Positions 32,765 to 41,835 of a DNA stretch of 64,000 nt are shown here, piece after piece. A program made the translations under genes and the position numbers. Below the pieces are notes generated by a model. The model searched no databases. It was not told where the DNA came from and was given only the letters and a program-made list of their open reading frames with translations. The stretch's first letter is position 1; each line of letters starts with the position of its first letter. The stretch comes from Flavobacterium suncheonense GH29-5 = DSM 17707 (GTDB taxonomy: Bacteria > Bacteroidota > Bacteroidia > Flavobacteriales > Flavobacteriaceae), in assembly GCF_000430025.1 (NCBI RefSeq), contig NZ_KE387022.1:42637-106636 (forward strand). The letters run 5' to 3'.

Positions 32765-34816
32765 ATGAAAACAAACGCAATTGCTTTGTCGTTGTGCCTT
32801 TCCGCTACATTGCTGGTAAGCTGCAAAAAGGACGGCAAGGAAAATTTAGCCGAATTGAATGACCCGCTGGTAACCAATCGCGATACCACGGTAAATCCGG
32901 CAGATGACTTTTTTAATTATGCCAACGGCGGATGGTTCAAGAAAAACCCAATTCCGGCTTCGGAGAGAAGTAACGGTATTTTCAGAACGATTGCCGATAC
33001 CATCAACTCGCAAATCAAACAAATCTGTATTAAATCTTCAGAAGATACAAACGCTGAAAAAGGCAGCAACCAACAAAAAATTGGAGATTTCTACGCTTCG
33101 GGGATGGATGAAGCCGCTATCGAGAAAGCAGGTCTATCACCATTACAGCCCACGATGCAGAAAATTGAGGCTGTTAAGGATATCAACTCTTTAATGACTA
33201 CGATCGGTTATTTGCACACACAGGGTGCAGGCCCGGCTTTTGGTTTTTATGTGGGTCAGGACGATAAAAACAGTACACAATATGCCGTGTTTTTGTATCA
33301 GGGCGGCTTAGGCATGGGCAACCGTGATTATTATTTCAATACCGATGCGGAAACCGTTAAAGTAAGAACGGAATACGTAAAACATCTGGAAGCCATGCAG
33401 AAACTTACCGGAGCCGATGATGCTTCCGCTAAAAAGAATGCGGCTTTAATCATGAAAATGGAAACCGAGTTAGCCAAAGCCTCAAGAAAACTGGAAGACT
33501 TACGCGATCCTATTCTCAACTACAACAAAATGAAAGTAGCCGATTTGGATAAAGCGACACCAGCGGTAAAATGGCAACCGGTTTTACAGGCGATGGGTAT
33601 TAAAAACGCTAACGAAGTAATTGTCGGGCAACCGGAATTCTTCAAAGCATTGAACACAATGGTCGGAAATTATTCCATCGAAGACTGGAAAACATACCTG
33701 AAATGGGATTTGGTGAATTCCTACGCTTCCTATCTGAACAAAGCCATCGACAAACAGAACTTCTACTTCTACTCGACCGTGATGAACGGCGTGAAAGAGC
33801 AAAAACCAAGATGGAAACGCGTGGTGGAACAAACCGACGGTTCTTTAGGCGAATTAATCGGTCAGATTTATGTAGCGGAATACCTTCCGAAAGGTTCTAA
33901 GGAAAAACTGCTGGAAATCGGTAACAACATCCGCGATGTATACGCCAACCGCATTAAACAATTAGACTGGATGAGCGAAGCTACCAAACAAAAAGCGCTG
34001 AACAAACTGTCTAAAATAGTAATGAAAGTTGGCTATCCGGACAAATGGAAAGACATGAGTTCGTTAACCATCGACAGAAGTTCCTACTGCACAAACGTGA
34101 TGAATGCCAACATTTGGGAGCATAATTACATGGTTAACAAATTCGGAAAACCGGTAGACCGCAACGAATGGCAAATGTATCCGCAAACGTATAATGCGTA
34201 TTACAACCCGAGTAACAATGAAATTGTGGTACCAGCCTGTAACATTATCGTTCCCGGATTTGAAGGCCGCATGCCGGACGATGCGATTTTATACGGTATT
34301 ATCGGCGGTTCGACTTTCGGACATGAAATTACGCACGGTTTCGATGACCAAGGCGCGCAATACGACGAAAACGGAAACCTGAACAACTGGTGGACAGCGG
34401 AAGATCTGAAAAAATTCCAGGCCAAAACCAAACTGATTGTGGAACAGTTTAACAACTATACGGTTTTAGGCACCAAACACTTAAACGGTGATGCCACACA
34501 AGGCGAAAATATTGCCGATTTAGGTGGTATCGTAATGGGTTACGAAGCGTTCAAGAAAACCGAGCAATACAAATCGCAACAGAAAATAAGCGGTTTAACA
34601 CCAGACCAACGTTTCTTCTTGGCTTATGGTTATGCCTGGATGGTGAACATGAAAGATGAATCGCTTGCGAATCAAATTATGGTAGATGTTCACGCGCCGG
34701 CACAATGGAGAATTAACGGGCCTTTAAGCAATATGCCGGAGTTTTATAAGACTTTTGGCGTGAAAGAAGGTAATAAGATGTTTCTTCCGGAAAACAAACG
34801 TGTTAAGATTTGGTAA
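32765..34816 (+). CDS. M13-family zinc metallopeptidase lipoprotein (PepO/neprilysin type)
   Basis: A 683-residue secreted peptidase. A lipoprotein signal (LSLCLSATLLVSC) places it in the envelope. The M13 N-terminal domain (DDFFNYANGGWFKKNPIPAS) is followed by the catalytic part with HEITH (H520, E521, H524) and the third ligand E581 in ENIADLGG; the substrate-binding NAYY precedes it. It is full length for the family and degrades oligopeptides. A strong terminator follows directly. Confidence 0.95.
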   Translation: MKTNAIALSLCLSATLLVSCKKDGKENLAELNDPLVTNRDTTVNPADDFFNYANGGWFKKNPIPASERSNGIFRTIADTINSQIKQICIKSSEDTNAEKGSNQQKIGDFYASGMDEAAIEKAGLSPLQPTMQKIEAVKDINSLMTTIGYLHTQGAGPAFGFYVGQDDKNSTQYAVFLYQGGLGMGNRDYYFNTDAETVKVRTEYVKHLEAMQKLTGADDASAKKNAALIMKMETELAKASRKLEDLRDPILNYNKMKVADLDKATPAVKWQPVLQAMGIKNANEVIVGQPEFFKALNTMVGNYSIEDWKTYLKWDLVNSYASYLNKAIDKQNFYFYSTVMNGVKEQKPRWKRVVEQTDGSLGELIGQIYVAEYLPKGSKEKLLEIGNNIRDVYANRIKQLDWMSEATKQKALNKLSKIVMKVGYPDKWKDMSSLTIDRSSYCTNVMNANIWEHNYMVNKFGKPVDRNEWQMYPQTYNAYYNPSNNEIVVPACNIIVPGFEGRMPDDAILYGIIGGSTFGHEITHGFDDQGAQYDENGNLNNWWTAEDLKKFQAKTKLIVEQFNNYTVLGTKHLNGDATQGENIADLGGIVMGYEAFKKTEQYKSQQKISGLTPDQRFFLAYGYAWMVNMKDESLANQIMVDVHAPAQWRINGPLSNMPEFYKTFGVKEGNKMFLPENKRVKIW

Positions 34817-34827
34817 CAATCAAACAT

Positions 34828-34857
34828 AAAAAAGCCGCTCAATTGAGCGGCTTTTTT
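34828..34857. terminator. bidirectional terminator between the M13 peptidase and glutamate dehydrogenase genes
   Basis: A 30-base perfect inverted repeat (AAAAAAGCCGCTCAA and its complement) with T and A tracts at both ends serves the convergent genes. Confidence 0.9.
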
Positions 34858-34879
34858 ATTTCTGAAAGGTTCTACCCGA

Positions 34880-36154
34880 TTAAGGGAAAATACCTCTTTG
34901 TTTGTATGCCATTTCAATACGAACCAAAGCCTGAATGTAAGCCGCAGTTCTCCAGTCGGTTTTGTACTGACCTCCTGTGATTACTACACGGTTGAACGCA
35001 TCTTCTACTTTCTTTCTCAATTTAATGATTACGTCGTCCATAGTCCAGATTTCTCCGTTACGGTTTTGTAACCACTCAAAGTAAGAACCGATTACCCCTC
35101 CTGAGTTACATAAAATGTCCGGAATGATTTCGATTCCTTTTTTCAATAAGATAGCTTCTCCTTCTGTATCGATTGGTCCGTTAGCTCCTTCTGCAATTAC
35201 CTGAGCTTTTACAGAATCTGCATTGGCTTCCGTAATCTGATTTCCTAAAGCAGCCGGGATTACGATGTCACAGTCAATTCCGAAGAATTCCGCACCGTTG
35301 TAATCCTGAGTGTTTTTGAAACCTGAGATGGTTGCATTATCCGCCTGGAAACGCAATAACGCTTCAGGATCGATTCCTTCCGGATTGTAGATAGTTCCGG
35401 TAGCATCCTGAACACCAACTAAAATAGCTCCGTTTTTGTTCATGAAATGCGCTGCCCAGTATCCTACGTTTCCGAAACCTTGAACGATATATCTTTTACC
35501 TTCTAAAGTAGTGTTTCTTAATTTTGCCCAAGACTCTAAAGTAGCAACTACTCCAAATCCTGTTGCACGGTCACGGCCTTCCAAACCACCTGAACCTACC
35601 GGTTTACCGGTAACTACGTGTTGGTTTTTAGAACGGTCTGCCGGTGATTTTGTAGACATGTACGTGTCGGCAATCCAAGCCATCATTTGTGCGTTGGTGT
35701 TCACGTCCGGTGCCGGGATATCGTATTCCGGTCCGATGTTATCTCCTAATGCATACGCAAAACGACGGGTGATACGCTCTAATTCTCCCTGAGAATATTT
35801 TTTAGGATCCAATTGGATTCCTCCTTTACCACCTCCGTAAGGAAGTCCGGCCAAAGAAGTTTTCCAGGTCATCCAGGTAGCCAATGCTCTTGCCGCATCG
35901 ATATCTACCGTTGGGTGGTAACGCAAACCTCCTTTGTAAGGTCCTAATACGTTGTTATGCTGAACACGGTATCCGGTGAATACTTCTACTGATCCGTTGT
36001 CCATTTTCACCGGGAAGTGAACAATAATTTCATTGTTTGTTGTGGAAAGGATTTTTCTAACGGTTTCATCCAATCCCATTACATTAGCTGCCTTTTCGAA
36101 CTGATTTTTTACGTTCTCATACATGCTAGGCTGTTGCTTTACTGCTGTTGCCAT
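34880..36154 (-). CDS. Glu/Leu/Phe/Val-type glutamate dehydrogenase
   Basis: A 424-residue hexameric-type dehydrogenase that interconverts glutamate and 2-oxoglutarate plus ammonia. The substrate domain has GPYKGGLRYHPTVD and the catalytic lysine in LPYGGGKGGI. The Rossmann part is VQGFGNVGYWAAHFM, then the late IAEGANGPID. The length fits the NAD-type bacterial enzymes. A TATATTTG promoter element (complement of 36221-36228) with a TTG 17 bases upstream precedes it. A (GTTT)4 tract at about 36180-36196 lies in its leader. Confidence 0.95.
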   Translation of the reverse strand: MATAVKQQPSMYENVKNQFEKAANVMGLDETVRKILSTTNNEIIVHFPVKMDNGSVEVFTGYRVQHNNVLGPYKGGLRYHPTVDIDAARALATWMTWKTSLAGLPYGGGKGGIQLDPKKYSQGELERITRRFAYALGDNIGPEYDIPAPDVNTNAQMMAWIADTYMSTKSPADRSKNQHVVTGKPVGSGGLEGRDRATGFGVVATLESWAKLRNTTLEGKRYIVQGFGNVGYWAAHFMNKNGAILVGVQDATGTIYNPEGIDPEALLRFQADNATISGFKNTQDYNGAEFFGIDCDIVIPAALGNQITEANADSVKAQVIAEGANGPIDTEGEAILLKKGIEIIPDILCNSGGVIGSYFEWLQNRNGEIWTMDDVIIKLRKKVEDAFNRVVITGGQYKTDWRTAAYIQALVRIEMAYKQRGIFP

Positions 36155-36331
36155 AGTTTCAATTATTTACAACTTAATTTTGTTTGTTTGTTTGTTTTTT
36201 TGAGGCTTTAAAAAAGCAAGCAAATATATGGTTTTAAAATAAATCCAAAACCTTTTTTCACAATAAAATACTTTCCGAAACGACAATTTAACACTCCTTT
36301 TTGATTAACTTGTGGCAGGATATATTTTTGG

Positions 36332-36375
36332 GTAACAAAAGTTACTGCTCTGTCTTTTTTAAAAAGCTACATTTG
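36332..36375 (+). promoter_or_regulatory. Crp/Fnr-type operator and promoter of the sulfur-linked regulator operon
   Basis: GTAAC-AAAA-GTTAC (36332-36345), 22 bases, then TACATTTG (36368-36375). If transcription starts about five bases downstream, the palindrome is centred near -41.5, the class II activator position. The same arrangement stands before the CstB-like gene. Confidence 0.65.
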
Positions 36376-36389
36376 TAAAAAACAAAACG

Positions 36390-37022
36390 ATGTATCAACT
36401 GCTCAAAGAATCGTACAGTTACTTATTTGAAGACGCATTACTGGAAGAAATCGCCAAAGTCGGAAAATACAGAACGTTTGCCGCGGATGAGATTCTGATG
36501 GAAATCGGCGAAACCATAAAATTCATGCCTATTCTCTTAAACGGCGCCATCAAAATCATGCGCGAAGACGAAAACGGCGATGAACTGCTGCTTTATTTTT
36601 TAGAACGCGGCGATACCTGCGCCATGACCTTAACCTGCTGTTTGGGCAATAACAAAAGTAAAATTCAGGCGATTTCGGAAACAGCCGGCGAACTGATCAT
36701 GATTCCCATCGAAAAAATGGAAGAATGGATTGTGAAATACAAATCCTGGCGCAATTTCGTTTTCGAAAGTTACAACACAAGATTGATGGAAATGCTCGAA
36801 GCTATCGACACTTTGGCTTTTATGAAAATGGACGAACGCCTCTACAAGTTTCTGACCGATAAGGCGAAAGTTTTAGGTACTACCGAAATTACCAATACGC
36901 ATCAGGAAATTGCCACTGAAATGCACACGTCCCGCGTAGTGATTTCTCGTTTACTGAAAACACTCGAACAGGAAGGCAAAATAAAGATGAACCGCAACAA
37001 AATAGAAATTTTACAGTTTTAA
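36390..37022 (+). CDS. Crp/Fnr-family regulator of a sulfur/persulfide module
   Basis: A 210-residue regulator with an N-terminal cyclic-nucleotide-type barrel and a C-terminal winged HTH (ITNTHQEIATEMHTSRVVIS, then RLLKTLEQEGKI). A conserved-looking cysteine cluster lies in the barrel, C77, C83 and C84 (DTCAMTLTCCLG), which could sense sulfane sulfur or redox state; this is inference. Its stop overlaps the start of the TauE gene (TAATG). A GTAAC-N4-GTTAC palindrome is at its own promoter and at that of the next operon, so autoregulation and regulon control are likely. Confidence 0.88.
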   Translation: MYQLLKESYSYLFEDALLEEIAKVGKYRTFAADEILMEIGETIKFMPILLNGAIKIMREDENGDELLLYFLERGDTCAMTLTCCLGNNKSKIQAISETAGELIMIPIEKMEEWIVKYKSWRNFVFESYNTRLMEMLEAIDTLAFMKMDERLYKFLTDKAKVLGTTEITNTHQEIATEMHTSRVVISRLLKTLEQEGKIKMNRNKIEILQF

Positions 37023-37807
37023 TGGAGGCTTTCGGGTATTTTGGCGCTTTGATTATCGGGTTGATTTTAGGACTGACCGGCGGCGGCGGTTCGATACTAA
37101 CCGTTCCGCTTTTAGTGTATGCTTTGGGATTCAATCCGGTGACGGCTACGGCGTATTCGCTTTTTATCGTGGGAACCACTTCGGCATTTGGTGCCATGCA
37201 AAATTACCGCAAGGGATTTGTAGAAGTGAAGAAAGGGATTTTATTCGCCATTCCGTCGTTTACCGCAGTTTATTTTACCCGGAAATATATTGTGCCGGCC
37301 ATTCCTGATGTTATCCTTAAAACGGCTTATTTCAACCTGACTAAAGAAATGTTTCTAATGGTACTCTTCGCGGTAATCATGTTTTTTGCAGCTTTGTCAA
37401 TGCTGAAAAAGAGGAGACCAACCGTTTCGGAAGAATCGCCTTCAACTTTAATATTTATCATCCAAACCATTATTGTAGGTTTGCTGATTGGTCTGGTGGG
37501 TGCCGGCGGAGGATTTTTAATTATCCCGTCCTTAGTTTTTTTTGCTAAATTGCCCATCCGGAAAGCGGTGGCCACTTCCCTGCTGATTATTGCCTTAAAT
37601 TCCTTAATCGGATTTACCGGAGACATTCAGAATCTGGACATTGACTGGCATTTTTTACTGGTTTTTACATCAATTTCGGTGGTTGGCATTTTTATCGGAA
37701 TCTATCTTAATAAGTTCCTAAATGATGCCCAACTTAAGAAAGGATTTGGTTACTTTGTGCTTTTAATGGCACTGTTTATTTTGTCGAAAGAACTATTAGG
37801 ACTGTAA
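37022..37807 (+). CDS. TauE/SafE (TSUP) family sulfite or organosulfur exporter
   Basis: A 261-residue membrane protein with two repeats of the TSUP signature: LGLTGGGGSILTVPLLVYAL near the N-terminus and LIGLVGAGGGFLIIPSLVFF after the middle. It has about eight membrane segments. Family members export sulfite, thiosulfate or sulfoacetate. It is coupled to the Crp/Fnr gene and followed by a persulfide dioxygenase-rhodanese gene, so export of sulfite made by that enzyme is a natural reading. Confidence 0.9.
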   Translation: MEAFGYFGALIIGLILGLTGGGGSILTVPLLVYALGFNPVTATAYSLFIVGTTSAFGAMQNYRKGFVEVKKGILFAIPSFTAVYFTRKYIVPAIPDVILKTAYFNLTKEMFLMVLFAVIMFFAALSMLKKRRPTVSEESPSTLIFIIQTIIVGLLIGLVGAGGGFLIIPSLVFFAKLPIRKAVATSLLIIALNSLIGFTGDIQNLDIDWHFLLVFTSISVVGIFIGIYLNKFLNDAQLKKGFGYFVLLMALFILSKELLGL

Positions 37808-37847
37808 CTTGTGTTACGTCAGGTTTTTACATATTGAATTACCTTTA
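37804..37847 (+). promoter_or_regulatory. Crp/Fnr-type operator and promoter before the CstB-like gene
   Basis: GTAAC-TTGT-GTTAC (37804-37817), 22 bases, then TACCTTTA (37840-37847). The palindrome, spacing and probable -41.5 position equal those at 36332-36375. It starts within the stop codon region of the TauE gene. Confidence 0.65.
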
Positions 37848-37866
37848 CAAAAAAATTACAACGCAT

Positions 37867-39282
37867 ATGAAAATAGAACAAATTTATACCGGATGTATCG
37901 CTCACGCCGCCTATTATATCGAAAATAACGGAGAAGCGGCTATATTCGACCCTTTACGCGAAGTTCAGCCTTATATTGACAAAGCGACTAAAGACAATGC
38001 GGTGATCAAATACATTTTTGAAACGCATTTTCACGCCGATTTCGTTTCCGGGCACTTGGATTTAGCAAAAAAAACCGGAGCTAAAATTGTATATGGTCCA
38101 ACCGCAAAACCGAATTTCGAAGCGATTATAGCCGAAGACAATCAGGAGTTTAAAATCGGGAATGTTACGATTAAAGCGATTCACACTCCCGGACATACCT
38201 TGGAAAGCACAACATATCTTGTTACCGATGAAAACGGAAAAGAACACGGCATTATCACGGGCGATACTTTATTTATCGGTGATGTAGGAAGACCGGATTT
38301 GGCCCAGAAAATTGCTTCCGATTTAACACAAGAGAAATTAGCCGGATTGCTGTACGATTCACTTCGCACGAAAATTATGCCGTTATCCGACGATTTAATC
38401 GTGTATCCGAACCACGGAGCCGGAAGTGCCTGCGGAAAAAACATGAGTAAAGAAACCACCGATACTTTGGGCAACCAGAAAAAGGTGAATTACGCTTTAC
38501 GTGCCGATATGACCAAAGAAGAATTCATTACCGAATTATTGGACGGATTGGGAGCTCCACCAGCCTATTTCCCTCAGAATGTGATGATGAACATTCAGGG
38601 ATACGAAAGTCTGGACACGGTTTTAGACAAAGGAAAAAAAGCACTGGAACCAAAAGAATTTGAAACGGTTGCCAACGAAGCCGAAGCTTTGGTTTTGGAT
38701 GTTCGCCATCAGGATGCATATGTAAAAGAACACGTTCCGGGTTCGATTTTCATCGGATTGGACGGTAACTTCGCTCCTTGGGTAGGCGCTTTGATTATGG
38801 ATGTTAAACAACCTATTTTATTAATTACCGCCGAAGGTCGTGAAGAAGAAACCATTACCCGTTTAGCGCGCGTAGGATTCGACAATTGCTTAGGTTATTT
38901 AAAAGGCGGAATCGACGCCTGGAAAGCAGCCGGTTTTGAAGTTGACAGTATAAAATCGATTTCTCCGGAGCAATTTGCAGCCGAAAAAGACCAGACCCAA
39001 CTCCCTGTTGTAGATTCCAGAAAGCCTGGTGAATTTTCAGCAGAACACGTTGAGAATGCCATCAATATTCCTTTGGATTTTGTAAACAGTCAGCTTTCGG
39101 AAGTTCCTAAAAATGATGATTTTTACATTCACTGTGCCGGCGGTTACCGTTCGGTAATTATGGCTTCCATCTTAAAAGCCCGAGGCTATCACAACATGAT
39201 TAATGTGGAAAAAGGAATTGCCGGAATCCGAAACGCCGGAGTACCGCTTACGAAGTTCGTCTGTCCGTCTACAGCAAAATAA
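37867..39282 (+). CDS. CstB-like persulfide dioxygenase fused to two rhodanese domains
   Basis: A 471-residue fusion; the ATG at 37867 is used because the longer frame starts inside the promoter. The metallo-beta-lactamase domain (1-240) has H54-x-H56-x-D58 (FHADF), the PGHT histidine and the D of GDTLFIGDVGRPD, as in mononuclear iron persulfide dioxygenases. The first rhodanese domain (about 265-365) has no catalytic cysteine (TAEGREEE in that place). The second (about 370-471) has it, C423 in CAGGYR. This order equals that of CstB, which turns persulfide into sulfite and thiosulfate. It protects against sulfide stress together with TauE. Confidence 0.92.
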   Translation: MKIEQIYTGCIAHAAYYIENNGEAAIFDPLREVQPYIDKATKDNAVIKYIFETHFHADFVSGHLDLAKKTGAKIVYGPTAKPNFEAIIAEDNQEFKIGNVTIKAIHTPGHTLESTTYLVTDENGKEHGIITGDTLFIGDVGRPDLAQKIASDLTQEKLAGLLYDSLRTKIMPLSDDLIVYPNHGAGSACGKNMSKETTDTLGNQKKVNYALRADMTKEEFITELLDGLGAPPAYFPQNVMMNIQGYESLDTVLDKGKKALEPKEFETVANEAEALVLDVRHQDAYVKEHVPGSIFIGLDGNFAPWVGALIMDVKQPILLITAEGREEETITRLARVGFDNCLGYLKGGIDAWKAAGFEVDSIKSISPEQFAAEKDQTQLPVVDSRKPGEFSAEHVENAINIPLDFVNSQLSEVPKNDDFYIHCAGGYRSVIMASILKARGYHNMINVEKGIAGIRNAGVPLTKFVCPSTAK

Positions 39283-39284
39283 TT

Positions 39285-39312
39285 AAAATCAGGCCTTAGC
39301 GCCTGATTTTTT
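39285..39312 (+). terminator. terminator after the CstB-like gene
   Basis: 10-bp arms (AAAATCAGGC and GCCTGATTTT) with a six-base loop, followed by T residues. Confidence 0.85.
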
Positions 39313-39403
39313 ATTAATAAACACTAACAAAAAATTAGCAGCCGGCTTTTCAAATAGATGATTATTTTTAAATACTTTTGCACGACAAACAAATAAACTT
39401 AAA

Positions 39404-40576
39404 ATGAAATCGAAAATTCACAAATACCAAAACAAATTCTTAACAATGAGTAATAAATTTCTTGTATTGGCCGCATTATCTGTTTTAGCCTCTTGCAGCA
39501 AAATCGGCGATAATGAATTCGTAATTAACGGAACTGCCGAAGGTGTTGAAAACGGAAAAATGGCTATTCTTCAGGTTCAGGACGAGATGGGAGTTTTACC
39601 AAAAGACACTGTAAAAATTGAAAACGGTAAATTCGAATTAAAAGGCAGTTATCCTGATGGTCCTGAGATTGCTTTTATAATGATTGAAGGAGTTAACAAC
39701 GGAATGGTTCCGTTTATTTTTGAGAATGGTGAAATTAATATCATCGTAGATAAAGACACTATCCAAAAATCAAAAATTGGAGGAACAGAAAACAATGAAA
39801 AATTTCAGAAATACAACGAAGAAACCAGTCCGATATTTAAAAGAATGGTTGCTTTTCAAAAAGCCAATCAACAAAAATTCATCGATGCCAGCAAATCAGG
39901 CGACATGAAAACGGTTGAAGCATTAAGAGAAGAAAATGCTGTTTTTCAAAAAGAAATGGACAAACTATCTGAAAAATTTATTGAGCAAAATCCAAATGCC
40001 TTCCTGTCTGCTTTATTACTTGAAAATTTTATCGGCAGACAAAGCTTAGACCCTAAAAAAGTTAAAGATTACTTTAACACACTTACCACCGACATCCAAA
40101 AAACCAAAAGCGGAAAACGTGTTGGAGAATTTGTAAAAGCACTAAATAGCGTCGCTACAATCGGAAATAATGCTCCGGACTTCTCAGCACCAAACCCTGA
40201 AGGAAAAACAGTTTCCTTAAAAGAATCCCTGGGAAAAGTAACCATTATCGATTTCTGGGCTTCCTGGTGTGGTCCTTGCCGTGCTGAAAACCCTAATGTA
40301 GTTGCTCTTTACAACGAGTTCCAAGCAAAAGGATTAAACATTATCGGTGTTTCTTTAGATAAAGACGCTGCAAAATGGAAAGAAGCCATTGCTAAAGATC
40401 AATTAACCTGGACACATATCTCCAATTTAAAACACTGGGAAGATCCGATTGCAAAACAATATGGTGTACAATCCATTCCGGCTACTTTCATTTTGGATGC
40501 GAGCGGAAAAATCGTTGCAAAAGACTTAAGAGGTGCAGAATTGAAAGCAAAAGTGGCCGAATTATTAGCCAAATAA
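39404..40576 (+). CDS. TlpA/ResA-like thioredoxin lipoprotein with DUF4369 domain
   Basis: A 390-residue envelope protein. A lipoprotein signal (FLVLAALSVLASC) is preceded by 15 extra residues if the ATG at 39404 is used; the ATG at 39446 gives a more compact signal peptide. The N-terminal DUF4369-type beta domain (VINGTAEGVENGKMAILQ) and a helical linker precede a thioredoxin fold with C289 and C292 in WCGPC. Such proteins reduce or exchange disulfides in the periplasm. Promoter element TACTTTTG at 39373-39380. Confidence 0.9.
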   Translation: MKSKIHKYQNKFLTMSNKFLVLAALSVLASCSKIGDNEFVINGTAEGVENGKMAILQVQDEMGVLPKDTVKIENGKFELKGSYPDGPEIAFIMIEGVNNGMVPFIFENGEINIIVDKDTIQKSKIGGTENNEKFQKYNEETSPIFKRMVAFQKANQQKFIDASKSGDMKTVEALREENAVFQKEMDKLSEKFIEQNPNAFLSALLLENFIGRQSLDPKKVKDYFNTLTTDIQKTKSGKRVGEFVKALNSVATIGNNAPDFSAPNPEGKTVSLKESLGKVTIIDFWASWCGPCRAENPNVVALYNEFQAKGLNIIGVSLDKDAAKWKEAIAKDQLTWTHISNLKHWEDPIAKQYGVQSIPATFILDASGKIVAKDLRGAELKAKVAELLAK

Positions 40577-40601
40577 GCTTCAAAACAAACCATAGCTTAT
40601 A

Positions 40602-40628
40602 AAATCTCCTTCGGGGGATTTTTTTATT
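40602..40628 (+). terminator. terminator after the TlpA-like gene
   Basis: AAATCTCC, TTCG tetraloop, GGGGATTT (with one U-G pair), then T residues. Confidence 0.75.
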
Positions 40629-40736
40629 TTATTCACTTCCAAGGCGTTAAAAAAAACTTTCAAATTATCTTTATTTTACACTTGCATAACGAAAAAACAG
40701 TTCTATATTTGCAACCGCAATAAGCAATTATGCGTT

Positions 40737-40818
<82 letters not shown>

Positions 40819-40847
40819 CAAATAAAATGAATATGGAAAAAGCACCA

Positions 40848-40985
40848 AGTTTTACTTGAGTGCTTTTTTTGTTTCATTTTATTTGAGTAAGGTTCACCTT
40901 ACTCAGGATCTCGGAGCGAAGCGGAGAAATCCTTATTCACAAATTAAAGACGATTCCATCAGTTTTACTTGAGTGCTTTTTTGTT
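40848..40985. repeat. two direct copies of a terminator-like segment after tRNA-Tyr
   Basis: AGTTTTACTTGAGTGCTTTT occurs twice, about 111 bases apart. In the first copy, AAAGCAC upstream pairs with GTGCTTT to form a terminator for the tRNA. Between them stands a CTCGGAGCGAAGCGGAGA hairpin-like segment. No gene is seen in 40819-41100. Confidence 0.6.
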
Positions 40986-41044
40986 TTTATAAACCTGAGT
41001 AAAATTCCCTTGCTCAGAATCATGAAATAATCCTGCTCTAAGCA

Positions 41045-41078
41045 TAAAAAAAGCCCTTAACCTGGTTAAGAGCTTTTT
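41045..41078. terminator. terminator before the SIMPL gene stop
   Basis: AAAAAAAGCCCTTAAC, ctg, GTTAAGAGCTTTTT: a hairpin with one mismatch and A and T tracts; it can terminate the minus-strand SIMPL transcript. Confidence 0.75.
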
Positions 41079-41100
41079 CATTCATCAAACAATCTATTAA

Positions 41101-41787
41101 CTATTCTAAGGCAAAGTTAATCGTCACATTCGCGGTTACTTCAATTTCCCCGACTGCTAAAGTTTCTCTTGGCATACCTGCATCAATTTCCACTTTCATG
41201 GCCGCATACATCGGTCTTGGATAATAGGTGGATGAGTTATCGGTAACCAAAAGTGTTTTGCCTACTTTCTGGTTAAGTGCTCCGGCGTAATCCAAGGCTT
41301 TGGCTTTAGCATTCTGAACCGCATTTACTCGCGCTTCCGATTCGTATTGTGCTAATTTTGAGGTTTTGAATTCCACTCCGTGAATCGTATTCACTCCGGC
41401 ATCTACCAACCCCATCATAACCGCATCGTACTTTGACAGATCTTTCAAAGTAATCGAAACCATTTGGGAAGCCTGGTAATAATGCTTCTTCTTCTCATAA
41501 TCGTAATTCTTAAACAAACTTACCTGCTTGGTCTGATAATCTGAGGCTGGGATTTTGGCTCCTTTTAAGTATTTAAGAATGGCGTCGATGGCGACATCGT
41601 TTTTCTTCTTCACTTCTGCGGCATCGTTACCGGTATTTTCAACGCCCACATTGATAATGGCCTGATCGGGCGTTACTTTGATTTTTCCCTCTCCGGAAAC
41701 AACAATCTGCTGTACTGTTTTCATTTCTTGTGCGTTTGAAAATGTTGTCATAAACAAGGTTACGGCTATTAAAATTACTTTTCTCAT
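41101..41787 (-). CDS. SIMPL-domain (DUF541) periplasmic protein
   Basis: A 228-residue secreted protein with a signal peptide (VILIAVTLFMTTFSNAQ). The SIMPL domain shows the start motif VVSGEGKIKVTPDQAIINVG, AILKYLKGAKIPASDYQT, and the AKAKALDYAGALNQKVG helix. Family members are oligomeric envelope proteins (E. coli YggE) linked with oxidative stress protection. Standing alone with its own terminator. Confidence 0.92.
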   Translation of the reverse strand: MRKVILIAVTLFMTTFSNAQEMKTVQQIVVSGEGKIKVTPDQAIINVGVENTGNDAAEVKKKNDVAIDAILKYLKGAKIPASDYQTKQVSLFKNYDYEKKKHYYQASQMVSITLKDLSKYDAVMMGLVDAGVNTIHGVEFKTSKLAQYESEARVNAVQNAKAKALDYAGALNQKVGKTLLVTDNSSTYYPRPMYAAMKVEIDAGMPRETLAVGEIEVTANVTINFALE

Positions 41788-41835
41788 ATTTTAAAGTATT
41801 AAGTTGTCAGGTACAAATCAAAAGGAATGCCAAAC

